Below are positions 34,667-43,421 of a stretch of 64,000 bases of DNA, piece by piece (the stretch's first letter is position 1; the number at the start of each line of letters is the position of its first letter). Source of the stretch: Candidatus Aalborgicola lynettensis (GTDB taxonomy: Bacteria > Pseudomonadota > Gammaproteobacteria > Burkholderiales > Burkholderiaceae_C); the NCBI GenBank assembly GCA_016719405.1, contig JADJZE010000018.1, forward strand, positions 372,001-436,000. Direction: 5' to 3'. Below the pieces are notes generated by a model, which was given only the letters and a program-made list of their open reading frames with translations, made no database searches and was not told the origin of the DNA. A program made the position numbers and the translations under genes.

Positions 34667-34698
34667 ATATGAGCCGACTGTACCACAGTCATATATGA
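34663..34698. promoter_or_regulatory. Two identical 10-bp palindromes TCATATATGA over the TnpB-like gene start
   Basis: Perfect palindromes TCATATATGA lie at 34663-34672 and 34689-34698, 26 bp centre to centre (about 2.5 helical turns). Between them is ACTGT-acc-ACAGT (34677-34689). The first palindrome contains the start codon of the TnpB-like gene. No good Shine-Dalgarno sequence is visible. This looks like a paired operator or an RNA structure controlling the secretion operon. Confidence 0.6.
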
Positions 34699-34725
34699 AT
34701 ATTTTTAGGCGCTCATACCCATTTT

Positions 34726-36360
34726 TCAGGGGTACATAAAAGCAAGCCCCGTCTGCTCCAAACCTACCAGACCAATGTTGACGGCATTCAAAGCTGTGTC
34801 TGCCACCCACATGGCCAACTCAGTCTGATTCACCTGCCCTTGTGCCAGCATGGCAACTACCGGCGCCGCCTCCTCTACGGTGGGCACCGTCCCCAGCAAG
34901 TTGTTCCACAACAACGACACCACGTCAGAATGCCCGGTCTTGCCCGACACCCCCAGCGCCCCGGCCACCAACTGCGCATAGGTCCAACCACTGTCCATCA
35001 CCTGCAATCCCATCCCGGCATACCGCGCGTTGCCGACCGCAGCGGGCCCCAACACGGCGCCCAGTACCCGCGCCACCTGCCCCGCCGCACCGTCCAGATC
35101 CAGTGCCAAACTGGTATCGCTGAACACCAAACGCTCCACATTCGTCAAAGAGTCCACACCCTCCATCGTCGACTCCACCATCCAATCCTGCGCTGCGTGG
35201 GACACCGTGTACCGCTCACGCGGTGCAGCATACGTAACCCAATCAATGCCGGCGCCACCATCTATTGCGTTGTTCAGGGCATTACCAACAAACTCATCCC
35301 CGGCCGTGCTGCCCCTGGCGTTTTCAAAATCGCCATAAAACCAGCGCAAACTCGCCGGATCTCCGCCCGCACGCATGGCCTGCGCGTCCGCAAGGCCCAT
35401 CGAGACACCCACCGCGTGCTGCGCACCCACAATGGCAGCCCCCATGTGCACATACGCGCCAGCAGCATAATTAACCAGGTCAATCGTATCCGTGCCACTG
35501 CGGTCGAAATACGTGCGGTAATACCCCACTGCGCCGCTGCCACCCGGTGCAATCACGTCATCGCCCGTGCTGCTGGTCCCGGTGCCTTCGCCATACGCCT
35601 GCTGCAGCGCAATCACATCCAGAATCATCGGCGTTTGGGCGTAATTGTCAGGTGCCGAAAGGCGCGACTGATCGTCGTATGACATCACCGAAAAATACGC
35701 CTTGTCCATGGCCTGCGGGCCCCACAGGACAAATCCCAGCGCGTCAAACCCCAGCCCAACTGTGGCGGCATAGTCACTGGTCAGCGTGGCCACCCCATCC
35801 ACATACGCCGCGTGCGGGTGTGACAAACCCAGCGAATGCCCCCACTCGTGCATCAGTGCGTGAAACCCATAGGTAGTGGAATCGAGCGACACATCGTTCA
35901 AAAATCCGTTGCCACCCAGGCCATCCACATTAAGCACCACATCACCACGCGCAAACGCATAGCCAAAACTGGCGTCACTATCGACCGAACTCTCACCAGC
36001 AAAGGCATCGCCGGGCCGGTACACCAGGCTAATGTTCACGTCCGACAAGGCCCCCACCGCCTCTGCGGTGGCACCTGAATAATTGACCGCCGGAGCGAAC
36101 TTCAGGTCAATAAAACTGGAATAAATGGCACCCAGTGCATCAATGTTGCCAATTTGTTGCGCATTCCAGCGCGGCACCGCCACCTCGGTCACCACCGACG
36201 GCGAATAGCCACCCACCAAACCCTGCCAAACGGTAAAAGCATCACTCACAGACACCTTAACCAGCCCCGTGTAGCGAAAATTGGCATACCCCGCCGCGTC
36301 AAAATTGAACAACGCGCGCCCAATCAGACTGGTGGGGTTGTAAGACGTGTAGGTAGCCAT
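34726..36360 (-). CDS. M10-family (serralysin-like) secreted metalloprotease
   Basis: A 544-residue protein with no signal peptide. The zinc site HEWGHSLGLSH is at 171-181 with the Met-turn 'YFSVMSYDD' at about 222-230, the metzincin M10B pattern. After the catalytic domain there is 'MILDVIALQQAYG', usual in serralysins, and only a weak RTX-like segment ('GNALNNAIDGGAGIDWV'). The last ~110 residues ('LGPAAVGNARYAGMGLQ ... NIGLVGLEQTGLAF') resemble DUF4214-type C-termini of type I secretion substrates and probably contain the export signal. The start ATG at 36360 begins the homologous region. Position just upstream of the transporter genes argues that it is their substrate. Confidence 0.88.
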   Translation of the reverse strand: MATYTSYNPTSLIGRALFNFDAAGYANFRYTGLVKVSVSDAFTVWQGLVGGYSPSVVTEVAVPRWNAQQIGNIDALGAIYSSFIDLKFAPAVNYSGATAEAVGALSDVNISLVYRPGDAFAGESSVDSDASFGYAFARGDVVLNVDGLGGNGFLNDVSLDSTTYGFHALMHEWGHSLGLSHPHAAYVDGVATLTSDYAATVGLGFDALGFVLWGPQAMDKAYFSVMSYDDQSRLSAPDNYAQTPMILDVIALQQAYGEGTGTSSTGDDVIAPGGSGAVGYYRTYFDRSGTDTIDLVNYAAGAYVHMGAAIVGAQHAVGVSMGLADAQAMRAGGDPASLRWFYGDFENARGSTAGDEFVGNALNNAIDGGAGIDWVTYAAPRERYTVSHAAQDWMVESTMEGVDSLTNVERLVFSDTSLALDLDGAAGQVARVLGAVLGPAAVGNARYAGMGLQVMDSGWTYAQLVAGALGVSGKTGHSDVVSLLWNNLLGTVPTVEEAAPVVAMLAQGQVNQTELAMWVADTALNAVNIGLVGLEQTGLAFMYP

Positions 36361-36501
36361 GACGGATTGGATTGGGAGCTGCTGCCAACTATAAACCCTC
36401 ACCTGCTGCACTGCAGCCCCCATTCCGGCAAACCCTTATTTGCAGCCGCACGGGCCAGTGGTAAAGTGCAAAAATATCAACCACATTCTTGAGAGGGTCA
36501 T

Positions 36502-37179
36502 ATGAAAAAATTCCTGCGCTTTCCGGCACACCAGGTTGTGTTGCCGGCACTGTTGCTATTGCCCATGGCGTCCTATGCGGCATCGTTTTTTGATGGCAAA
36601 ACATGCACCGACATCGCCTCCACCACTACCAACGTCCCCGGACCAGGCAGTGGTTCTTTTACCGTTGAAGGCCTTGACAAATATGGCCTCCCGGCAAAGT
36701 CCTGTTCAACCGTCGCCTTCACCGGCAGCGCAATTTCCTTTGACTACACCGCCACTGTGGCCACGCGTTACAACAACGCCAGCTTTCCTTCATCCTGCGC
36801 GGGTGTGGAATACACCCTGAACGGCGGTCCATCCTACGCTGCCACAATGGGCACCGGCACTTTTGCTTTCAATATGTCTAATCCGACAGCCGCCGTTACC
36901 GGCACGATGGTGGCGACCTCCTATTCGCAAACCGACAACCTCACCGTCACCGTTAACGGAACCGGCTACCTGATCAACACCGAATTGCTGCAGTTCAAGA
37001 CCTACGTCACCATCAACGCCGACCAGTCCATTGACATGAAAATTTGCACCCCTGCCGGTGGCGTACCGGCCACCCTGAACGGCAGCAGCTACAAGTTCCC
37101 GCCCAGCATCTGGCAGTGCCTGTCACAGCCCGTGACCAACCAGGCCAACGTGCGCGTTACCTTTGAGGAAGGCTGTTAA
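36502..37179 (+). CDS. Uncharacterised secreted protein, 225 aa
   Basis: A Sec-type signal peptide (MKKFLRFPAHQVVLPALLLL, cleavage probably after 'MASYAA') precedes a mature part of about 198 residues rich in Thr, Ser, Gly and Asn, suggesting a beta-rich extracytoplasmic domain. Six cysteines (for example 'KTCTDIAS', 'KSCSTVAF', 'SSCAGVEY', 'KICTPAG', 'WQCLSQ', 'EEGC') could form three disulfides. GAGAGG sits 7 bp before the ATG. I do not recognise a family. It is divergent from the M10 protease gene across a 141-bp shared promoter region. Confidence 0.7.
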   Translation: MKKFLRFPAHQVVLPALLLLPMASYAASFFDGKTCTDIASTTTNVPGPGSGSFTVEGLDKYGLPAKSCSTVAFTGSAISFDYTATVATRYNNASFPSSCAGVEYTLNGGPSYAATMGTGTFAFNMSNPTAAVTGTMVATSYSQTDNLTVTVNGTGYLINTELLQFKTYVTINADQSIDMKICTPAGGVPATLNGSSYKFPPSIWQCLSQPVTNQANVRVTFEEGC

Positions 37180-37205
37180 GCGCCGGTTGTTGCCACCAAA
37201 CGGAT

Positions 37206-37368
37206 TCACCCCCGCCGCGGCGGGGGCATGACACAAGCACCCGCGGCCAGCGTCTGCACCGCAAACTCCACAATGTTGCGGCTGGCCTTGCTGAATTCCC
37301 CACCAATCAGGTGCACCGGCAGCGTGCGTACGCTGCCACCAAGAACCCCATTTCCACCCGCCAGCCAT
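37206..37368 (-). pseudogene. Possible 3' fragment of an unknown gene, frameshifted
   Basis: Minus-strand translation gives 'VEMGFLVAAYA' in one frame followed at about 37325 by 'LPVHLIGGEFSKASRNIVEF' and 'AVQTLAAG' in another, ending in TGA at 37208-37206. The peptide looks coding in style, but I cannot name its family. A GC palindrome cccccgccgcggcggggg lies at 37209-37226. The fragment is bounded by a palindromic repeat at 37378. Confidence 0.3.
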
Positions 37369-37377
37369 GCTTAACCA

Positions 37378-37440
37378 GCTATAAAAAAGCGAGTCAAGTA
37401 CGAACTGCGCACGTCTGGCGTGCGCAAATGGCCTATTTCA
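37378..37440 (+). repeat. Dispersed palindromic repeat, copy G (diverged left part)
   Basis: The right part actgcgcacgtctggcgtgc followed by gcaaatggcctatttca matches the other copies closely; the palindromic core is degenerate (gctataaaaaagcgagtcaa). The final tca is the TGA stop codon of the HAD gene on the minus strand. Confidence 0.65.
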
Positions 37441-38058
37441 TGCGCAAAGCTCCTCCAGGTCGGCCTGCGCCTGCGCGGCATTGTGAAAATGGATGGCGTG
37501 CCAGCCCAGCGCACGCGCCGCCTGCACATTGCCCAGCAGGTCATCAAAAAAGACGGTGTGTTGCCCCACCAATGCATGGCGCTGTTGCAACTGCTGGTAG
37601 ATGGCCGACTCGGGCTTGATGGCGCCCACATCGCCGGAAAAAATGCCGCCATCAAACCAGCCCACAAAGTCGTACGTTTGCTCCAGCACCCGGGCGTAGT
37701 CCACCGGCATGTTGGACAGGAAGTACAGACGCACATCCGCGCCCACATCCCGGCGCGCTTTGAGCGTGGCCAGCCATTCGATACTCTGCTGCATGGGCAA
37801 CAAGCGCTGGCCAATGGAGCGCACCAACGCGCCAAAACGCTGCGCGTCCAGCCCCAGCCGTGTGCTGGTGCGCGCAATCACCTCGTCCATGGTGAGCACG
37901 CCCCGATCAAAATTGTGCCAGTCGGCATGGCCAAACACGGCGTGGGCCAGATGCCCGGCGTGGGCGGGCGAGTCGGCCTGCTGCGGAAAATACTCGGCCA
38001 GCATGGCCACGGGCTGCCAGTTCACCAGCACGGCGCCAAAGTCAAAAACGTAATTCAA
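37438..38058 (-). CDS. HAD-family hydrolase
   Basis: A 206-residue haloacid dehalogenase-type phosphatase. Motif I is 'VFDFGAVLVNW' with the nucleophile Asp in FDFG; Gly in the second-Asp position is common in the FDLGGV-type subgroup. Motif II is 'YFLSNMPVDYARVLE', motif III Lys in 'GAIKPESAIYQ', and motif IV 'TVFFDDLLGNVQAARALGWH'. The substrate is unknown. The start is a TTG at 38058 with AGGA 5 bp upstream, 18 bp after the pgi stop, so the two form an operon. The stop codon lies at the edge of a palindromic repeat. Confidence 0.85.
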   Translation of the reverse strand: MNYVFDFGAVLVNWQPVAMLAEYFPQQADSPAHAGHLAHAVFGHADWHNFDRGVLTMDEVIARTSTRLGLDAQRFGALVRSIGQRLLPMQQSIEWLATLKARRDVGADVRLYFLSNMPVDYARVLEQTYDFVGWFDGGIFSGDVGAIKPESAIYQQLQQRHALVGQHTVFFDDLLGNVQAARALGWHAIHFHNAAQAQADLEELCA

Positions 38059-38076
38059 ATCCTGTGCCCCTTGTCC

Positions 38077-39673
38077 TCAAGCCCGCAACCGTGCCAGCAA
38101 CCCGGCGGTGGACACATCCAGCCCCGTGGCATCACCGCTGTGCAGGCGCGCCTCCACATCCTTGGCCAGCACCTTGCCCAATTCCACCCCCCACTGGTCA
38201 AAGCTGTTGATACCCCAAATGGAGCCGCTAACGAACACACGGTGTTCATGCAGCGCAATCAGCGCCCCCAGGCTGGCAGGGGTCAGGTCGTCCAGCAGCA
38301 AGAATGTGCTGGGCCGGTTGCCGGGAAAACGGCGGTGCCCTTCCCCACCCGTGTCGGGGTCGGCCTGGCCCAGCATCAGCGCCTGGGCCTGGGCCAGCGC
38401 GTTGGCGAGCAGCATGGGCTGGTGTCCCACGAGGCTGTGACGGGCCTGTTTGACCGCGATGAACTCCACCGGCACCACGTCGCTGCCCTGGTGCAGCATT
38501 TGAAAATAGGCGTGCTGCCCATTGGTGCCCGGCTCGCCCCACAGTACGGGCGCAGTGGCAAAGGGCAAGGGCTGTCCCAGCGCATCCACGCGTTTGCCAT
38601 TGCTCTCCATCTCCAGCTGCTGCAAATAGGCAGGCAGGCGCTTCAGCGCACTGTGGTACGGAGCGATGGATCGGCTGGTAAAGCCAGTGAAAGTTGCGGT
38701 ACCACACGTCCAGCAGCCCCAGGCGCACCGGCAGGTTCTGCGCCAGCGGCGCTGTGCGGAAGTGTTCGTCCATGGCGTGGGCGCCGGCCAGAAACTGGCG
38801 GAAACCTTGCGCGCCAATGGCAATCGCCACGGGTAGGCCAATGGCCGACCACACCGAGTAGCGCCCCCCCACCCAGTCCCAAAAACCAAAGGTGGTGGTA
38901 ATGCCAAAGTGGCGCGCGCCCACCACGTTGGTGGTCAAGGCCGCAAAATGGCGTGCGGTGTTGGTGCCACCCTGGGCCATAAACCAGGCCTTGGCGGAGC
39001 GCGCGTTGGTCATGGTCTCCACCGTGGTGAAGGTTTTGCTGGCAATCAGAAACAGGGTGTTGGCGGCCCGCAGGCCCTGCAGCACCCCAGCGAGTTCGTG
39101 CCCGTCGACGTTGGAGACAAAATGCAGCCGTTTGCCCGCCCCTGCGAAGGCCTGCAGGGCCAGCACGGCCATTTGCGGCCCCAGGTCCGAGCCACCAATG
39201 CCAATGTTGACCACGTCGGTAATGGCGGCGTCGGCACGCACCACTTCGGCGTAGGCCAGCATGGCGTCCAGGGTGGGGTGGATGCCAGCGCCTACGCCAC
39301 CGCCCGCGCCACTTGCTACTGTTTTAATAGCTGCTTGCGCTTGCCCCACCTGCGCAAAGGGCGGATTTCGCAACCAAACATGACCGACCGACCGGTGCTC
39401 GGTACGGTTGATGGACTGGCCCGAGAACATGGCATCGCGGTGCGCCTCCAGGCCGCACTGCTGCGCCAGCTGCAGCAGCAGCGCCTCCGTCTCCGTGTCG
39501 AGGCGGTTTTTGGACAGGTCGGCAAACACGTGGGGCGCGCTTTGGCTCAATTGGTCAAAACGCTGCGGAGTCTGGGCAAAAGCATCACGCAAGTCGAAGG
39601 CCTGGCCCTGGCTTTGGTAGTGGGCTTGCAATTGGCCCCAGGCGGGGGTGTGGTCACAGCGGGTGTGGTTCAT
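38077..39673 (-). pseudogene. pgi: Glucose-6-phosphate isomerase gene with one frameshift
   Basis: Nearly complete Pgi in two frames. The first (39673 to about 38690) has 'ITDVVNIGIGGSDLGPQMAV', 'FLIASKTFTTVETMTNA' and 'FGFWDWVGGRYSVWSAIGLP'. After 'LLDVWYRNFH' coding shifts and continues with 'GFTSRSIAPYHSALKRLPAY', 'LWGEPGTNGQHAYFQMLHQG' and 'GSIWGINSFDQWGVELGK', ending at 38077. One extra T in CACTGGCTTT explains the break. Pgi interconverts glucose-6-phosphate and fructose-6-phosphate; loss would matter less in an organism relying on Entner-Doudoroff. A palindromic repeat (39313-39370) is inserted in frame before the catalytic part, adding a peptide around 'AAIKTVASGAGGG'. Confidence 0.88.
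39313..39370 (+). repeat. Dispersed palindromic repeat, copy F (inside pgi)
   Basis: ttgctactgttttaatagct, then gcttgcgcttgccccacctg, then cgcaaagggcggatttcg. It is orientated opposite to pgi and is read in frame by it. Confidence 0.78.
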
Positions 39674-39725
39674 GGTGCGTCCTAGGCAAATGGAGGAGAA
39701 GTCGGTCGCAATAGGGATATCTCTT

Positions 39726-42291
39726 CTACCAAATTACAAAATCACTAGCGTGTAGCGACAAGGCGGAAACACCCACAAGGGAAACAGAATTACCGCTACC
39801 CAAGTCGATCACAGCATAGCCGTTCACATCTGTGTAAACGTGGGCCAACGCTTGTGTAGAAGTGGTAATTCCATTGACACCAGAGTCAATCCTTATGTCG
39901 TCGCCTTGCAAACTACTGAAATCAGTAATTCGGTCTACCCCTTGGTTTGCCGAAAACCAAAAGCATCTGCACCAGCACCGCCCGTTAAAACATCATTCCC
40001 GATGTTTCCAGTGAGAAAATTGTCTTCTGCGTTTCCTGTAATAGTTACACCATTTGATCCAATTACACGAAGAATTTCGACATATGGAAGGTTGACTATT
40101 GAATAATCAAAAGACACGAGTATGGTGTCATATCCCTCTCCAGAGTACTCGACGACTGAATCTGAGGCAGTATCCAATACATAAGCATCGTCCCCAGTGC
40201 CACCAAAAAACCTATCGTTTCCGATTCGGCTATATATATCGAAATCAAACGAATCATTTCCGACCCACCTAAAAGTACATCATTCCCTGATATCCATTTA
40301 TCGAATCGTTACCAGAATAACCTTGGAGAACATCTGCAAACGGCGATCCAGTGAGTGTGTCGTTTCCGGATGTATTCATCGATCGCCCTTCTCGCCAGCC
40401 CGAGAGAATGTAGTGTCGGGTAGCAGCGTCCAAATCGATGCCAAAGTGAGGTCTTAAGTCACTATTTTGGCAAGATAAAAGTTGGCATCAAAAGTAGAAG
40501 TGCGGCCTTCATTGATTCCCGACTGAATGTAGTGCTTGACGCCAGCATTGGCATCGGTGCCAAAGAATCTGATTAGGTCTGTGTTCGCAGCGATGTACCT
40601 GAGGCCATCGAAGGTTGTGGTGCGGCCCTCATTGATTCCAAATTGAATATAGTGTGCAGCGCCAGCGTCGGCATCGGTGCCAAAAAACTGGATGAGATCA
40701 GGGTTTGAAGCGATGTACCTGAGGCCATCAAAGGTAGTGGTGCGCCCCTCATTGACTCCCGACTGAACGAAGTGCGCAGCACCAGCATCGGCGTCGGTGC
40801 CGAAGAATTTGATGAGGTCAGGGTTTGAGGCAATGTACCTGAGGCCATCAAAGGTAGTGGTGCGCCCCTCATTGATTCCTGATTGAATGTAGTGCGCAGC
40901 GCCAGCGTCAGCATCAGTGCCGAAGAATTTAATGAGGTCAGGGTTTGAGGCAATGTACCTGAGACCATCGAAAGTGACGGTGCGGCCTTCATTGATTCCC
41001 GACTGAATGTAGTGTTCAACCCCCGCATCGACGTTGGTGCCGAAGAATTTGATGAGGTCGGGGTTTGACGCAATATAACTAAGCCCGAACGCTTTATTGG
41101 TGGTAGCAGACGCGGGCTTTGAAACGCCGTCGCCATCAAATAGAACCTGTTCAATATTATCAAGAATATCTGTTCCATCCCGCAGCCTGGTGTTCGTGGT
41201 ACGCGGCACGACAATCAGAGGTGATGTAGCATTTTCAATGAGATAATATCCACTCGATTTACCCGCAAACATAGCAGTATCGAATCCAGAACCTCCATCA
41301 AGGATATCAACGCCAGCCCCCCCACGAATAATGTTGTTTGCGTCGTTGCCGGTGATCGTGTCGTTACCACTTCCTCCGCTCGCATTTTCAATGTCTCCTG
41401 ACAACCAATACAAGGACTTGGGCGATGGCAAAGATATTTCCGCCTTGGGGAATGCAATGCCAACTTTTGTATCAACAAGAGTCGAGACACGAATATTGGG
41501 TAATTCAATTTGCCAATCAACAGTAGATCCAGCAGCAGATACATTATCGTTGCCAGACGAATCCCAAATAGTTAAATAGGTATTAGTTTGCGATAAACTA
41601 AACGTCGAATCCCCTGCATTTGTATCCATGTTTTTGCCGTAGATATATTGCAAAGCCAAAACATCAAGAATCATAGGCGTAGCTGGATCCCACTGCTTGG
41701 TATTCCAGTTGTAATCGTCAGCATATGACATGATCGAAGCCCAGTCTGTGTTTAAGTCATATCCGACCTCCGCAAATGTTGGTCTACCGGTGCCACCATC
41801 ATCGTGAGGGTGTTTCAACCCAAGCGTATGACCCAACTCGTGCATGAATACAAACCAACCAGCACTCCCAGCTGCATAGGATGGTAGCCAATTTGCATCA
41901 CTGCGAATATTTAGAAATATATCACCCAATTCACCAGGATACGCGACTGAATTGCCTGGATCAAAATTACCTCTAGCCCAAATGTTAGTATTCGGAAACA
42001 GACTAGAAAGTGAGACATTAATTTCACTTCCACTATTAGCTGCCACCTCTGGCGTATCAAAATAACCAACATAGCTAAATTTAATGTCCGCGTAGTAAGA
42101 AAACGTTACTAGCAAATCCTAATAGTAGAGATTAGTTGGGATGGTTTATTCCAAAATTCATATTGAAAACCATCTGAAATTGACCAATCAATCGTCCTAT
42201 CCGACTTTAGTTGCCAGTAATATCCATGCGTAGTTGAATCAATCGTACGATCATCAGTCAAACCAAAAAAATCATAAGTGGGTGTAGCCAT
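39726..42291 (-). pseudogene. Large M10/RTX serralysin-like protease, five single-base frameshifts
   Basis: Start ATG at 42291 (MATPTYDFFGLTDD). Catalytic domain: HELGHTLGLKH and Met-turn 'ASIMSYADDYN'. Next come RTX repeats 'GGSGNDTITGNDANN' and 'GGAGVDILDGGSGFD', six 40-residue repeats of the form 'GLRYIASNPDLIKFFG', and a second RTX block ('GNDVLLGGSGNDSFDFD', 'GNIGNDVLTGGAGADAFGF') ending 'SLHASDFVIW'. Reading breaks occur near 42111, 40460, 40290, 40268 and 39947; each is repaired by adding one base to a short run (G, A, A, G, T), so they look like homopolymer errors. Without them the protein would be about 850 residues. The gene is clearly more AT-rich than its neighbours, suggesting horizontal acquisition. 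It should use the nearby type I exporter. Confidence 0.85.
40374..41093 (-). repeat. Six tandem 120-bp repeats in the second protease gene
   Basis: Each unit encodes 40 residues of the form F-x-GLRYIASNPDLIKFFG followed by an 'AGAAHYIQSGINEGR' half. The middle four are almost identical at DNA level (for example gaggccatcaaaggtagtgg recurs), which suggests recent expansion; the outer units are more diverged. Confidence 0.85.
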
Positions 42292-42335
42292 ATTTATCCA
42301 AAGTGAAAATTAGTTAATTCGCGCCTCGAACCAGT

Positions 42336-43283
42336 TCAAACGGCCGCCATCAGCTTTTCCAGCTTGACCGCATCGGCACAAAAGGCGCGAATGCCTTCGG
42401 CCAGTTTTTCAGTGGCCATAGCGTCTTCGTTCAGCGCCAGGCGAAAGCGGATTTCATCCAGTTGCACAAAGGGTGCATCACCCGCTGCGGCGCCGGGGCC
42501 GCCCAGCGCACGCTCCAAGGGTGCGTCGCTGGCGGCCAAGGTCGCCAGCAAGTCCGGGCTGATGGTGAGCAGGTCACACCCGGCCAGCGCGGTAATTTGG
42601 CCGACGTTGCGAAAGCTGGCGCCCATCACCTCGGTGGCGATGCCGTATTGCTTGAAATAACGGTAAATCTGCGCCACCGAGCGCACGCCGGGGTCGTTGG
42701 CACCGGCGTTGTCGGCCTCGACCCAGGCTGCGCCGGCCTGCTTTTTGTACCAGTCGTAAATGCGCCCGACAAACGGGCTGATGAGCTGCACCTTGGCTTG
42801 GGCGCAGGCCACGGCCTGGCAGAACGAAAACAACAGCGTCAGGTTGGTACGGATGCCGTCGCGCTCCAGCTTTTTAGCGGCCTCAATGCCCTCCCAGGTG
42901 GCGGCCACTTTAATCAGCACACGGTCAATATGAATACCCTGCGCCTGGTACAGCTCGGTTATGCGCCGCCCGCGCGACACGGTGGCGCTGGTGTCAAAAC
43001 TCAGGCGCGCATCGACCTCGGTCGAAACCCGGCCCGGAATGATGGACAAAATTTCGCAGCCAAAACGCACCAGCAGGCGGTCCATCACCTCGTCCGGCGT
43101 ACGGCCACGAAACTGCTGCACGGTACTCTGCAGCAGCGGCGCGTAGTCCGGCATTTGCACCGCCTTGAGGATCAGCGAGGGGTTGGTGGTGGCGTCTTGC
43201 GGCTGGAACTGCGCCATCTGCTTGAAGTCGCCGGTGTCGGCCACCACGGTGGTGAATTGTTTGAGTGCGTCGAGTTGGTTCAT
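42336..43283 (-). CDS. tal: Transaldolase
   Basis: A 315-residue class I transaldolase of the TalB type. 'ATTNPSLILKAVQMPDYA' is the N-terminal signature, the Schiff-base lysine is in 'DRVLIKVAATWEGIEAA', and 'NLTLLFSFCQAVACAQA' and 'FVGRIYDWYKKQ' are conserved. It transfers dihydroxyacetone units in the non-oxidative pentose phosphate pathway. It is divergent from zwf, sharing a 138-bp control region with an inverted repeat that may bind the HexR-like regulator encoded downstream of zwf. Confidence 0.96.
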   Translation of the reverse strand: MNQLDALKQFTTVVADTGDFKQMAQFQPQDATTNPSLILKAVQMPDYAPLLQSTVQQFRGRTPDEVMDRLLVRFGCEILSIIPGRVSTEVDARLSFDTSATVSRGRRITELYQAQGIHIDRVLIKVAATWEGIEAAKKLERDGIRTNLTLLFSFCQAVACAQAKVQLISPFVGRIYDWYKKQAGAAWVEADNAGANDPGVRSVAQIYRYFKQYGIATEVMGASFRNVGQITALAGCDLLTISPDLLATLAASDAPLERALGGPGAAAGDAPFVQLDEIRFRLALNEDAMATEKLAEGIRAFCADAVKLEKLMAAV

Positions 43284-43370
43284 AAGGTGCGAAATTGGCT
43301 GTGAAATTGGGCGGTGGAATTCCGCAGGGCTGGGGTATGTGGAGATCGTTGTTGAATTATGTGTGAAACA

Positions 43371-43403
43371 AAGTTACATTACAACGCTCGTTTTATGTAA
43401 CTT
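43371..43403. promoter_or_regulatory. Inverted repeat between tal and zwf, candidate HexR operator
   Basis: Arms aagttacat (43371-43379) and atgtaactt (43395-43403) are perfectly complementary with a 15-bp spacer. It lies in the shared control region of two central carbon genes and close to a HexR-like regulator gene. The match to known HexR sites is only loose. Confidence 0.5.
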
Positions 43404-43421
43404 TTATTGCACATCCACCCC

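Noticed and set aside
34667..34725. A guide-RNA-like element for the TnpB-like protein
   Set aside because: TnpB guide RNAs normally come from the 3' end of the gene; here that end overlaps the ABC gene, and the upstream gap is only 59 bp. No support for an RNA gene.
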